A DNA stretch of 64,000 bases from Rhodobacteraceae bacterium UBA6197 (GTDB lineage: Bacteria; Pseudomonadota; Alphaproteobacteria; Rhodobacterales; Rhodobacteraceae). The stretch spans positions 192,962-256,961 of the forward strand of contig DISZ01000018.1 of assembly GCA_002422085.1 (NCBI GenBank), read 5' to 3'. Shown one piece after another: positions 24,719-33,232 of this stretch. Within the stretch, counting starts at the first letter, position 1; the number at the start of each line of letters is the position of its first letter. The notes beneath the pieces were generated by a model. It made no database searches. It was given only the letters and a program-made list of their open reading frames with translations, and was not told where the DNA came from. Both the position numbers and the translations under genes were made by a program.

Positions 24719-27166
24719 ATGATGTCTGTTCGGCGCGCTGCTCCTCTCTTGGGTCTGATTCTGTCGGCTGCTTTGACGCTCTCCGGCTGTGATAGCGCCG
24801 ACGAGCGGGCCGAGGCGCATTTCCAATCGGGAATGGAGTTGCTGGCCGCTGGCGATACCGACCGTGCGCTGCTGGAGTTTCGCAACGTCTTCAAGCTGAA
24901 TGGCCAGCATCGGCTGGCGCGCGAAACCTATGCCCGGATCCAGCGCGAGCGCGGCGTTCTGGACGAGGCCTATAGCCAGTATCTGCGTCTGGTCGAACAA
25001 TACCCGAATGATCTGGAGGGCCGTCGGGCGCTGGGGGAAATGGCGTTGGACCGTTCGGATTGGCCCGAAGCGACCCGCCACATCCGCGCGGCGCGTGATC
25101 TTGCGCCGGACGATACCATGGTCATCGCGCTGAATGCTGCGCTCGATTATCGTCAGGCGCTGCTGGACAAGGATAATGCCGCAGCCGACCGCGCCGCTGC
25201 GACCGCGCGCGAGGTGCAGGCCCGGACGCCGGACAATGCTGTCGCTCGGCGCATTCTGGTCGACAAGCTCTTGCGCGACCAGAAACCGTCTGAGGCCCTG
25301 ACCCAGATTGACGCGGGACTTGCCACAGATCCTGCGGACAAGGCGTTGCATCAGACCAAGCTCAAGGTCTTGGCGATCTTGCGTGACAGTGCGGGAATGG
25401 GCGCGCACCTGAGAGAAATGGTGGGGCTGTTTCCCGATGATACCTCGATAAGAGATGCCTTGATCGTGTGGTTCGTGCAGACCGGCAACTCTGCCGCTGC
25501 GGAAACCTTCCTGCGCAGCCAGATCGACAGCGCCACCCCCGAACAGGCGCAACAGGCCCGCATCAACCTCGTGCAGTTCCTGCGCGTCGCCAAAGGTGCC
25601 GACGCCGCCCGAGACGAGTTGAAACGTCTGGTGGCCGAAGACGCCGAAACCGGGCTTTATCGCAGCCTTCTGGCGTCGATCAACTTTGACAGCGGCGATA
25701 CCGCCAGCGCAATCGCCGACATGGAGACTTTGGTGAAGGGCAGTGAGCCGGGCGCGCAAGCCAACGGGTTCAAGGCCACATTGGCGCGGATGCTCGAGGC
25801 TACCGGCAACCACGTCGGCGCCCGTGCCCGCGTTGAAGAGGTGCTGACCGACGACCCGACGTTTGTTCCCGCGCTCAAGATGCGGGCAGATTGGCTGATC
25901 GGCGATGACCGTCCCGGCGAGGCAATTTCAGAGCTGCGCCGCGCGATGGACCAGGACCCGCGCGACCCCGAGATCCTGACCCTGATGGCCAAGGCGCATT
26001 TGCGTGACGGCAGCCGCGAACTGGCAGGAGAACGGCTTGCCGTCGCGGTAGAAGTTTCGGGCCAACGCAGCCGGGAATCGCTGAACTACGCCCAGTTTCT
26101 GCTTCAAGACAATCGCCTGTCTTCGGCCGAAGGTGTGCTGATTGATGCGCTACGCCGCACCCCCGCCGACGCGCAATTGCTGGCAGCCTTGGGAGATATC
26201 TACTTGCGGATGCCCGACTTGCTCCGCGCTGGCGGTGTCGCCAACCAGCTTGACCTGATTGGCACGGATGACGCGCGCTTTTCCGCGAACCGTATCCGTG
26301 TCGCGTTGCTGCTTCGGCAAAAGAAGGTGGATGAAAGCATTTCCTTGTTGCAGCAGATGGAAGCAGGCGGCGAAAACGGGCTGGATGCGCCCACCATCAT
26401 CACCCGCTCCTATCTTCAAGAGGGCAAGCCCGACCGCGCCGCAGACTATCTGGATGGGCTGCTGGCCGCCAACCCGCGCGATCAGCACCTTCGCTTTTTG
26501 CGCGCACAGGTCGATGTGGTCTGGAACAAGCCCGATCAGGCCGAGGCCAACCTGCGCAGCCTGCTGGCCGAAACGCCCGACAATGATCTGGCCGTTCAGG
26601 CGCTGCATACGCTTTTGACCGAAGCAGGCAAACCCGACGAAGCCCGCGCCGTTCTGGAGGCTGGTCTTGTCGCCAAGCCTCAATCCCCGCCGTTATTGCT
26701 GATCAAAAGTATCGCGCTCGAGTCCGAGGGTGATATTGACGGCGCAATCGCGATCTACGAGTCCCTGTACGTCGACAACAGTGCCAACCCGGTCATCGCA
26801 AATAATCTGGCCAGCCTGATCGCCACGTATCGCGATGACGACGTGAGCCTGAATCGTGCCTATACCATCAGCCGCCGCCTGCGGGGGCTGGCCAGCCCCG
26901 CATTCCAGGACACGCTGGGTTGGATAGAGTATCGACGCGGCAATTTTGACGAGGCGGTGTTGCAGCTTGAGCCGGCGGCCGCCGGTCTGCCCGACGATCC
27001 CAACGTGCAGATGCATCTGGGGCTGACCTATGTGGCGCTGAATCGAATCGGCCTTGCGCGCAGTGCGCTTGGCCGCGCCATCGACCTTGCCAAAGACAGC
27101 CCGGACCCACAATTCGCCCGTGCCCGCGAGATATTGGCAGAACTGCCCCAGGCACCGCAAGACTGA
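24719..27166 (+). CDS. prsT: TPR-repeat lipoprotein, PrsT-like
   Basis: 815 residues. A signal peptide ends in lipobox LTLSGC, giving lipidated Cys24. The rest is an array of tetratricopeptide-type helical pairs, beginning with AEAHFQSGMELLAAGDTDRALLEFRNVFKLNG-type repeats, cut here into recognisable halves, and continuing to the C-terminus (QMHLGLTYVALNRIGLARSALGRAI). Size, lipobox and position match PrsT of exosortase exopolysaccharide loci, a proposed scaffold for export at the outer membrane or periplasm. AAAGGA lies just before the ATG. It heads the plus-strand series toward the export protein, barrel, exosortase and rhomboid. The symbol follows the family; function is not experimentally settled. 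Confidence 0.85.
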   Translation: MMSVRRAAPLLGLILSAALTLSGCDSADERAEAHFQSGMELLAAGDTDRALLEFRNVFKLNGQHRLARETYARIQRERGVLDEAYSQYLRLVEQYPNDLEGRRALGEMALDRSDWPEATRHIRAARDLAPDDTMVIALNAALDYRQALLDKDNAAADRAAATAREVQARTPDNAVARRILVDKLLRDQKPSEALTQIDAGLATDPADKALHQTKLKVLAILRDSAGMGAHLREMVGLFPDDTSIRDALIVWFVQTGNSAAAETFLRSQIDSATPEQAQQARINLVQFLRVAKGADAARDELKRLVAEDAETGLYRSLLASINFDSGDTASAIADMETLVKGSEPGAQANGFKATLARMLEATGNHVGARARVEEVLTDDPTFVPALKMRADWLIGDDRPGEAISELRRAMDQDPRDPEILTLMAKAHLRDGSRELAGERLAVAVEVSGQRSRESLNYAQFLLQDNRLSSAEGVLIDALRRTPADAQLLAALGDIYLRMPDLLRAGGVANQLDLIGTDDARFSANRIRVALLLRQKKVDESISLLQQMEAGGENGLDAPTIITRSYLQEGKPDRAADYLDGLLAANPRDQHLRFLRAQVDVVWNKPDQAEANLRSLLAETPDNDLAVQALHTLLTEAGKPDEARAVLEAGLVAKPQSPPLLLIKSIALESEGDIDGAIAIYESLYVDNSANPVIANNLASLIATYRDDDVSLNRAYTISRRLRGLASPAFQDTLGWIEYRRGNFDEAVLQLEPAAAGLPDDPNVQMHLGLTYVALNRIGLARSALGRAIDLAKDSPDPQFARAREILAELPQAPQD

Positions 27167-27319
27167 CCCTCACAAGTGTTGCCGATGGGCCGATGCTTGC
27201 AAATGGCCATGATGAAACCTGTGGAAAAATGAATTTTCCTTTCCGTGAAGGGACATTGGCGGTAACATTTAAACTTGGGGGCGACTTTGCTTTCTGGGGG
27301 AAGCTGACGGAGTAAGAAG

Positions 27320-27919
27320 ATGAAAAAGGTTCTTGCCATTCTGACCGTTCTGATCTGTACCGCGCTGCCGGCTGCGGCGCAGGACGGATACCGGATCAAG
27401 CCGGGTGATCTTTTGCGTGTCGAAGTGCTGGAAGATTCGAATCTCAACCGCAACGTTCTGGTGCTGCCCGACGGCAATATCGCGTTGCCGATGGCGGGTA
27501 CCTTGCACGCGGGTGGGCAGACGGTCTCGCAAGTGCAAGCGGCGCTTACGGCAAAACTGGGGCCAAGCTTTGCGACGGAGCCCAACGTATTTGTTGGCGT
27601 TGACCGCTTGGCAGAGCCACGCCCCGTTGCGACTGGCGTCCGGGCGGCGGGTGTGCCGGCGATCGCGGTCTACGTGATGGGCGAGGCTGCAAAGCCTGGC
27701 AAATACGATCTGGCGCGGGGCTCGACGCTGTTGCAAGCCTTGGCAGCAACCGGAGGGTTCTCGAAATTCGCGGCCACCAAACGCATTCAGTTGCGCCGCG
27801 GCGAGGCGGTTTACAACTTTGACTACAAGGCAATGGAACAGGGCAAGGTGGGGCTTTCCAACACGATGCTCGTCGATGGCGATGTCATCGTGATCCCACA
27901 GCGACGCCTGTTCGAATAA
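27320..27919 (+). CDS. Polysaccharide export protein (Wza-like, short)
   Basis: 199 residues with a signal peptide (MKKVLAILTVLICTALPAAAQ; predicted cut after AAA or AQ) but no lipobox. The polysaccharide export domain is clear: YRIKPGDLLRVEVLEDSNL and LVLPDGNIALPMAG, then a SLBB domain with VYVMGEAAKPGKYDL and TLLQALAATGGFS. These proteins form or contribute to the outer-membrane/periplasmic conduit for polymer. The short length and missing lipobox match the export proteins of exosortase loci rather than full Wza. GGAG is 9 bp ahead of the ATG. It sits 13 bp before the barrel gene, so the two are probably co-translated and may form one export unit. Confidence 0.92.
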   Translation: MKKVLAILTVLICTALPAAAQDGYRIKPGDLLRVEVLEDSNLNRNVLVLPDGNIALPMAGTLHAGGQTVSQVQAALTAKLGPSFATEPNVFVGVDRLAEPRPVATGVRAAGVPAIAVYVMGEAAKPGKYDLARGSTLLQALAATGGFSKFAATKRIQLRRGEAVYNFDYKAMEQGKVGLSNTMLVDGDVIVIPQRRLFE

Positions 27920-27932
27920 ACGAGGCAGACGG

Positions 27933-29312
27933 GTGAACAAGAAACAGATCGGGCGCGCGGCAATACTGGCCGCGATGGGGCAATGCGTGGTGCCGGCTTT
28001 TGCACAAGAAGCCGGCATGGTGTTTCATCTTGGGATCGCGGAACGCCTCAGTCATGGCACGAACCTCGCGCTTGAGACACCCGCGGAAGACAGCACCACG
28101 CTGGCGACCACTCTGCTGAGCTTCAATATGCTGTCGCAAACCCGCGATCAGACCTTTGCCTTTGATCTGTCGACCGGGTTCGAGGGCGGGAGCGAGCCAA
28201 TCGTCGGAAGTCACACGGGCCTGGCCGATTCTGCGGCCAAGCTGACCTACTCGCGTGAAGCTGCCAACTCCAGCATCGAACTGGGGGCGTTCTATCGCCG
28301 CAACCGGGTGGACTTTCTGCAAGATCTGAACAGCATTCTGGGTGATCTGGGCGAGATTGATCTGCCGGACGATCTGGGTGATCTGGCAGGCACGGGTTGG
28401 CGCAACCGCTATGGTGCGGATGCGCGACTTGAAATGGGAACCAACGCGCCGCTTGGGCTGATCCTGAGTGCGGGGATCAACGGCACGACCTATTCCGATA
28501 CTTCTGATCCGGACTTGACCGACAGCCAACGCAAAAAGTTTGATGCCGTGCTGCGCGCTCGCATTTCAGAGGTCGCCGAGGGCACGCTCAGCTATGGCTA
28601 CTCGCTTTATGATGCCGATGACATTGAACAGACCCGACGCGAAACCAATACCATAGAGGCTGGCCTGACCTATGCGCTTTCCGAGCGCGCAAATCTGACA
28701 GCGGGCTTGGGCCATGCGGTCATCGACACGCGTGAGTCAGGCATCACTACACGCGAACAAGGTCCGACAGCCCGGCTAGGGCTGGATTTTGCCATGCCCA
28801 ACGGCTCTGTGGGCGCCGATTTTGTAGTGATTACTGACCAGAATGGTCGCCGTTCAACCGTGATGGTGAACCGGGCGCTGGATCTGCCGACCGGTGCCCT
28901 TTCGGCCGAGATGGGGGTCAGCAAGGGCGAAGTCTTTGACGCGGTTCTGGTCGGCGCGCTGGACTGGCGTCAAGATCTGCCGCGCGGTAAGTTCACCGTC
29001 CGCGCCGAACGCAAAGCCAAAAGTGACGACGCCGATCAGGCCATTTCGACCGCTCTCATCCTGAACTACGGGCATGACCTGACCGAAGACTCAGCGCTGC
29101 AACTGGGCCTGAGCTATGCACAGATCGACAAGACCGTTGGCAATCAGGTCGACCGCGCCAATTTTTCGGCCAGCTATATCCGCGAATTGACTGCCGATTG
29201 GGACATGACCATGGGCCTCGCGTGGAAGATGCGCGACGAAGACACCGTCGGGCGCGCCACCTCGGAGGAAGTGTTCTTTTCACTCAGCCGCGATTTTGAC
29301 TGGACCCGTTAG
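27933..29312 (+). CDS. Outer-membrane beta-barrel protein of the exopolysaccharide locus
   Basis: 459 residues starting with GTG at 27933, after GAGGCAGACGG. An N-terminal signal peptide (cut near VVPAFAQ) is followed by alternating-strand sequence rich in short turns, ending in an aromatic-final strand (FSLSRDFDWTR), as expected for an outer-membrane barrel. Position and size match the conserved outer-membrane protein of PEP-CTERM/exosortase loci, for which a role in polymer export is assumed. I do not see an enzyme motif. It lies between the export protein and the exosortase, on the same strand. Barrel assignment rests on pattern and context. Confidence 0.75.
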   Translation: MNKKQIGRAAILAAMGQCVVPAFAQEAGMVFHLGIAERLSHGTNLALETPAEDSTTLATTLLSFNMLSQTRDQTFAFDLSTGFEGGSEPIVGSHTGLADSAAKLTYSREAANSSIELGAFYRRNRVDFLQDLNSILGDLGEIDLPDDLGDLAGTGWRNRYGADARLEMGTNAPLGLILSAGINGTTYSDTSDPDLTDSQRKKFDAVLRARISEVAEGTLSYGYSLYDADDIEQTRRETNTIEAGLTYALSERANLTAGLGHAVIDTRESGITTREQGPTARLGLDFAMPNGSVGADFVVITDQNGRRSTVMVNRALDLPTGALSAEMGVSKGEVFDAVLVGALDWRQDLPRGKFTVRAERKAKSDDADQAISTALILNYGHDLTEDSALQLGLSYAQIDKTVGNQVDRANFSASYIRELTADWDMTMGLAWKMRDEDTVGRATSEEVFFSLSRDFDWTR

Positions 29313-29415
29313 GCCACAGAACGGTCGCGCATAGCCGGGAATCCGCGTAGCATGGCGCGATGCGGCCAGACCGCGCCACTACGTCAGATCTGCGTCAGCG
29401 AAAGAGAATGCGCCC

Positions 29416-31017
29416 ATGTTGCTGTCTGATGAAAAAACATCTGGCACCGCCTTTCCGGTCGGGATCAATCTGGCGGGGCTTGCATGGTTTGCGCTGTTGG
29501 TTGTCGCGGCGATACCGATCTACTGGATCGGCCTTGTGTCGCTGGGGCAGGCTTGGATCACCCCCGAATATAGCCACGGCCCGCTAATTCCGCTGATCTC
29601 GCTTTACCTGTTCTTGCGCGAATTACGGGCCCGGCCGCCCGCCGTCGCAGGCACCCCGACAAACCGACGGCCCGGCATTGCGCTGCTGCTGTTCGCCTTC
29701 CTGATCGGCATATTTGGCAACCTTGTCCGCATCCCTGATATCGTGACCTATGGGCTGATCCTCTGGGTGGGCGGGGTCATGCTGACCGGCTTTGGCTGGG
29801 CGCAGGGGCGCCATCATTTTCTGCCGGTGGTGCATCTTGTGTTCATGCTGCCGTTGCCACAGTTTGTCTATTGGAAGCTTTCGATTTTCTTGCAGGGGGT
29901 TTCGTCAGAAATCGGCGTCTGGTTCGTTTCGCTGATGGGGGTGCCGGTGTTGCTGGAAGGCAATGTCATTGACCTTGGCATCTACAAGCTGCAAGTGGCA
30001 GAGGCCTGTTCGGGGCTGCGCTACCTGTTTCCGATCCTGTCGTTTTCATACCTGTTTGCGATTCTGTATCGTGGACCGCTCTGGCACAAGCTTGTGCTGC
30101 TCTTGTCTGCCGCTCCGCTGACCGTGCTGATGAACTCTGTTCGGATCGGGGTGATCGGGGTCATGGTCAACTCTTACGGCATCGAACAGGCCGAAGGGTT
30201 TTTGCACTTCTTCGAAGGCTGGGTGATCTTTTTGGCCTGCGTCGGCATCCTGTTTGCCATGGCCATCGCATTGCAACGAATGACCCCCAACCCCAAATCC
30301 CTGTCAGAAACGATCGACCTCGATTTTGAGGGGTTCGGCGCGCAGGCCGCGCGGATACTGGGGATAGGTGCCTCAAAGGGCTTGGCCTTGGCCTCAGTTT
30401 TGTCAGTCGCGGTGGCCGCTGCCTTTGTGCTGGTTCCCCCGGCGGATCGCGTCGTGCCAGAGCGTGACCCGTTCTTGCTGTTTCCTCGCACGCTGGGGGC
30501 CTGGTCGGGCCTTCTGGAACCGCTTGAACCCGCCGTCGAAAAGGTGCTGCGCGCCGATGACTATATCAACGCCACCTATGCGGCCGCTGGTGAACCGGGC
30601 TATGTGACCCTGTTCGTGGCCTATTACGACAAACAGACCGAAGGCTCTGGGATCCACTCGCCCGAGGTCTGCCTGCCCGTTGGCGGATGGGAGGTGTTTT
30701 CGCTTGACCCGCATAAGGTATCTTTCCCCGATACGGTCTATGGCGATTTCGAGGTCAACCGCGCAGTGATTCAAAAAGGCCTGGACCGACAGCTGGTCTA
30801 CTATTGGTTTGAACAGCGAGGGCGGCGCATGACCAACGACTATTTGGCCAAGGCCAGCGTGGTTTATGACAGCCTGACCCGCGGACGCACTGATGGCGCA
30901 TTGGTGCGCTTCGCCATCGGGATCACGCCCGGCGAAACCGAGGCCGAGGCCGAAGCCCGGATGCAGCGGTTCATGGCGCTGGCCCTGACACGCTTGCAGC
31001 GTTTCGTGCCGCAATAG
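29416..31017 (+). CDS. xrtD: Exosortase fused to EpsI domain (XrtD-like)
   Basis: 533 residues. The N-terminal 290 residues are a multi-helix exosortase with the catalytic set in place: Cys198 in EACSGLRYL, Arg243 in NSVRIGVIG and His264 in EGFLHFFEGW. Residues about 305-533 are a periplasmic EpsI/DUF3485 domain (GSGIHSPEVCLPVGGWEV), here on the same chain. This fusion and the Rhodobacteraceae setting match XrtD, which is associated with proteins bearing a VPLPA-type C-terminal sorting signal. Exosortases cleave such signals in the inner membrane, by analogy with sortase. No VPLPA-type target is encoded in this window. The rhomboid gene follows after 17 bp. The XrtD assignment is from memory of the family, not from a search. 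Confidence 0.88.
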   Translation: MLLSDEKTSGTAFPVGINLAGLAWFALLVVAAIPIYWIGLVSLGQAWITPEYSHGPLIPLISLYLFLRELRARPPAVAGTPTNRRPGIALLLFAFLIGIFGNLVRIPDIVTYGLILWVGGVMLTGFGWAQGRHHFLPVVHLVFMLPLPQFVYWKLSIFLQGVSSEIGVWFVSLMGVPVLLEGNVIDLGIYKLQVAEACSGLRYLFPILSFSYLFAILYRGPLWHKLVLLLSAAPLTVLMNSVRIGVIGVMVNSYGIEQAEGFLHFFEGWVIFLACVGILFAMAIALQRMTPNPKSLSETIDLDFEGFGAQAARILGIGASKGLALASVLSVAVAAAFVLVPPADRVVPERDPFLLFPRTLGAWSGLLEPLEPAVEKVLRADDYINATYAAAGEPGYVTLFVAYYDKQTEGSGIHSPEVCLPVGGWEVFSLDPHKVSFPDTVYGDFEVNRAVIQKGLDRQLVYYWFEQRGRRMTNDYLAKASVVYDSLTRGRTDGALVRFAIGITPGETEAEAEARMQRFMALALTRLQRFVPQ

Positions 31018-31034
31018 GTGGGCAAGACCTGCAG

Positions 31035-31691
31035 ATGGTTTCATCCCCGCTCACGGCTCGCAAGAACGCGCGACTGGTGCTTTGGGCGATTGCGCTGATC
31101 TGTTGCGCAATCGAGGCCGTGCTGCAGGCCGCCGATCTTGGGGTGATCGGGTCCACACGGTGGCGGCAGTTGGCGTGGCAATATGGGGCCTTTTGGGCGG
31201 GGCTGCTGCACGACTGGCAGCCCAATTATGCCGCGCAGCCGATCGCGATGTTTCTAAGCTATTCGGTGCTGCATAGCGGCTTTTGGCATCTGGCGGGAAA
31301 TATGGCTGCGCTCGCGGGGCTGGGCTCGCCGCTTCTGGCGCGAGGGATCGGCGCGCGCAGTCTTTTGGGGCTTTGGCTCCTGTCGGCCATCGGCGGTGGG
31401 CTGGCGTTTGGTGTCTTGTCTGCCAGTCCGCAGCCGATGATCGGAGCCTCGGGGCCACTGTTTGGCCTTGTCGGTGCCTGGAAGGCGCTGGATTGGCGCG
31501 CCGCACGCAGCACCGGCGCCCCGCTGTGGCCGATTGCCTTTTGGGTGCTGATACTGGCGTTGCTGAATCTGGTGCTCTGGGCAGTCAATGGCGGGTCGCT
31601 GGCTTGGCAGACGCATCTGGGTGGCTTTGCGGCTGGCTGGGCATGGGCGCTTTTTCATAGCCGCCGGCGCGGCCCCGCCCCGCTTTGTTGA
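31035..31691 (+). CDS. Rhomboid-family intramembrane serine protease
   Basis: 218 residues, about six membrane helices. The family motifs are complete: His80, His85 and Asn89 in HSGFWHLAGN; the catalytic Ser139 in GASGPLFG; and the catalytic His194 in THLGGF. Rhomboids cut transmembrane or C-terminal helices within the membrane. This gene begins 17 bp after the exosortase stop, so it is probably translated from the same message. It may process proteins of the same sorting system, or belong to the rhombosortase-like group, though the GxSG context does not settle that. Its last 107 bp overlap the convergent glycosyltransferase gene. Confidence 0.9.
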   Translation: MVSSPLTARKNARLVLWAIALICCAIEAVLQAADLGVIGSTRWRQLAWQYGAFWAGLLHDWQPNYAAQPIAMFLSYSVLHSGFWHLAGNMAALAGLGSPLLARGIGARSLLGLWLLSAIGGGLAFGVLSASPQPMIGASGPLFGLVGAWKALDWRAARSTGAPLWPIAFWVLILALLNLVLWAVNGGSLAWQTHLGGFAAGWAWALFHSRRRGPAPLC

Positions 31692-32889
31692 AGATCCGGT
31701 CATAAGCGGCCAACAGGTTCGGCATCGAGTGGTCCCAAGACAGCCAGCCCAGCACCCTTTCCCGACCGATCTTGCCCATGCGCTTGCACAGGGCCGGATC
31801 CTCGATCAGCATCGCAAGTTTCTTGGCAAAATCCACCGGGTCATTGGCGCGGGCATAAAGCGAGGCCTCGTCTGCCGACATCCGCCCTTCGGTCAGGTCG
31901 AACTGCACCACGGGCTTTTCCAAGGTCATGTATTCCATGACCTTGTTCATCGTCGAGATGTCGTTCATCGCGTTCTTCGGGTCGGGCGATACGCCGATGT
32001 CAGCGGTGTTCAGAACCGCCAGCAAATCCTCGCCGTAAAGCGCGCCGGTGAAGGTGAACCAATCCTCCAACCCATGCGCGCGGACATCGCGCTTTACCTC
32101 GTCCAGATGCGGGCCAAAGCCGACAATGGCGAAATGCACATCACGGTGCCCCAGAACATTGACCAGATGATCGGCGGCGGCGACCAGCAAATCCATGCCC
32201 TCTTGTTGGCCGATCACCCCAACATAGCCCATCATCGTCGCCGCGCCATGCTTCAGCGCAGGGTCGGGGGGGCGGATTTCGAATTTCTCGACCTGCGGTG
32301 CCGAGCGCACGACAAACACGTCATCTGGGTTCATCTTGCCGCGCCGGATGGCAATCTGACGAAAGCTTTCGTTGGTCGCGATCGAAACCGAGGCGCAAGC
32401 GAAGGTCAGCCTTTCCCAGAGCAGCATCACCCGATAGAGCAGTCCCTTTTTGTCGAACTTCGCTTCAAAGAGTTCGGGGCAGACGTCATGGTGATCAAAC
32501 AGGTAGCGCACGCCCGAAAGCCGGTAACGTAGCGCCAGCAGGAACACCAGATCGGGTGGATTGCAGCCATGGATCACGTCAAAGCCCCGCTCGCGGCGGA
32601 CATGGCGGGCCAAACGAAACATGTGCCACAGAAAGTGCAGGTATTCGCGCGCATAGGCGATGGCGCCGGCATGGGCCTCGGTCGGGGCGGGGTAACGGTA
32701 GATATGAACCCCCTCGATCACCTCCTGCAGCGCATCCCAACCGCGCCCGGTGGGGCAGATCACGCTGACCTCATAGCCGTGCGCGACCAGCGTCGTCGCC
32801 TCAAGCCAGACGCGCCGATCCAGCGGCACGGGCAGGTTTTCCACCACGATCAGAACCCGGCGACCTTCACCTTCGCGCTGATTGTCCAT
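31585..32889 (-). CDS. Family 4 glycosyltransferase
   Basis: 434 residues from the ATG at 32887-32889, which has AAAGGGGA six bases upstream; an ATG at 32916 would add nine residues without support. The GT-B fold is recognisable: N-terminal RVLIVVENLPVPLDRRVWLEA, an inter-domain stretch with VSIATNESFRQIAIRRG, and the donor-binding half with MGYVGVIGQQEGMDLLV and the Glu-containing MNKVMEYMTLEKPVVQFD. Probably extends or builds the exopolysaccharide repeat at the inner-membrane face. The last 35 or so residues (after FNKAGRGRAGG) are low-complexity and lie antisense to the rhomboid 3' end, so the natural end may differ in relatives. The upstream gap is 340 bp. Confidence 0.9.
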   Translation of the reverse strand: MDNQREGEGRRVLIVVENLPVPLDRRVWLEATTLVAHGYEVSVICPTGRGWDALQEVIEGVHIYRYPAPTEAHAGAIAYAREYLHFLWHMFRLARHVRRERGFDVIHGCNPPDLVFLLALRYRLSGVRYLFDHHDVCPELFEAKFDKKGLLYRVMLLWERLTFACASVSIATNESFRQIAIRRGKMNPDDVFVVRSAPQVEKFEIRPPDPALKHGAATMMGYVGVIGQQEGMDLLVAAADHLVNVLGHRDVHFAIVGFGPHLDEVKRDVRAHGLEDWFTFTGALYGEDLLAVLNTADIGVSPDPKNAMNDISTMNKVMEYMTLEKPVVQFDLTEGRMSADEASLYARANDPVDFAKKLAMLIEDPALCKRMGKIGRERVLGWLSWDHSMPNLLAAYDRIFNKAGRGRAGGYEKAPMPSQPQSHPDASAKPATRH

Positions 32890-33232
32890 TGGGTCCCCTT
32901 TGCGCCATGCGTGCAATTGTGACTGTCAAAGCACCTTGGCGGGCCAGACAGTTTCCCGAGTTGTATTTTCGCGCCACGGGCAGTGTAAGATAAGGTAACA
33001 GGTTTGAATAGCTACACTATTTGCCTGACTAAAGGATTTAGTGCGGGCAATGGTGAAGACAGCTCAACTATTCTATAGGACTATATATTAATATAAAGAA
33101 CTATATCTAATTATCTATTATCTTGCAGAAGATCGCCGACCCCGCGTCAATTCAAATTGCGAACAATAGGACCGAACACCCACGGCAACGCGCCAGAGAA
33201 TCGCATGACGGGGCATTAAATGCCGGGTCAGG
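32890..33232. other. AT-rich intergenic region with spaced CTATAT elements
   Basis: About 340 bp between the GDP-mannose synthesis gene and the family 4 glycosyltransferase gene, both minus strand. The section 33061-33125 is strongly AT-rich and holds CTATATAT at 33081-33088 and CTATATCT at 33101-33108, exactly 20 bp apart. It likely contains the glycosyltransferase promoter. No gene seen. Confidence 0.5.

Noticed and set aside
27223..27239. Inverted repeat GGAAAA/TTTTCC between the TPR and export genes as a terminator
   Set aside because: AT-rich short stem with no T-run; too weak to call.
31035..31691. Calling the rhomboid a rhombosortase
   Set aside because: The motifs fit rhomboids in general; the GASGPLFG context does not identify the rhombosortase subgroup.
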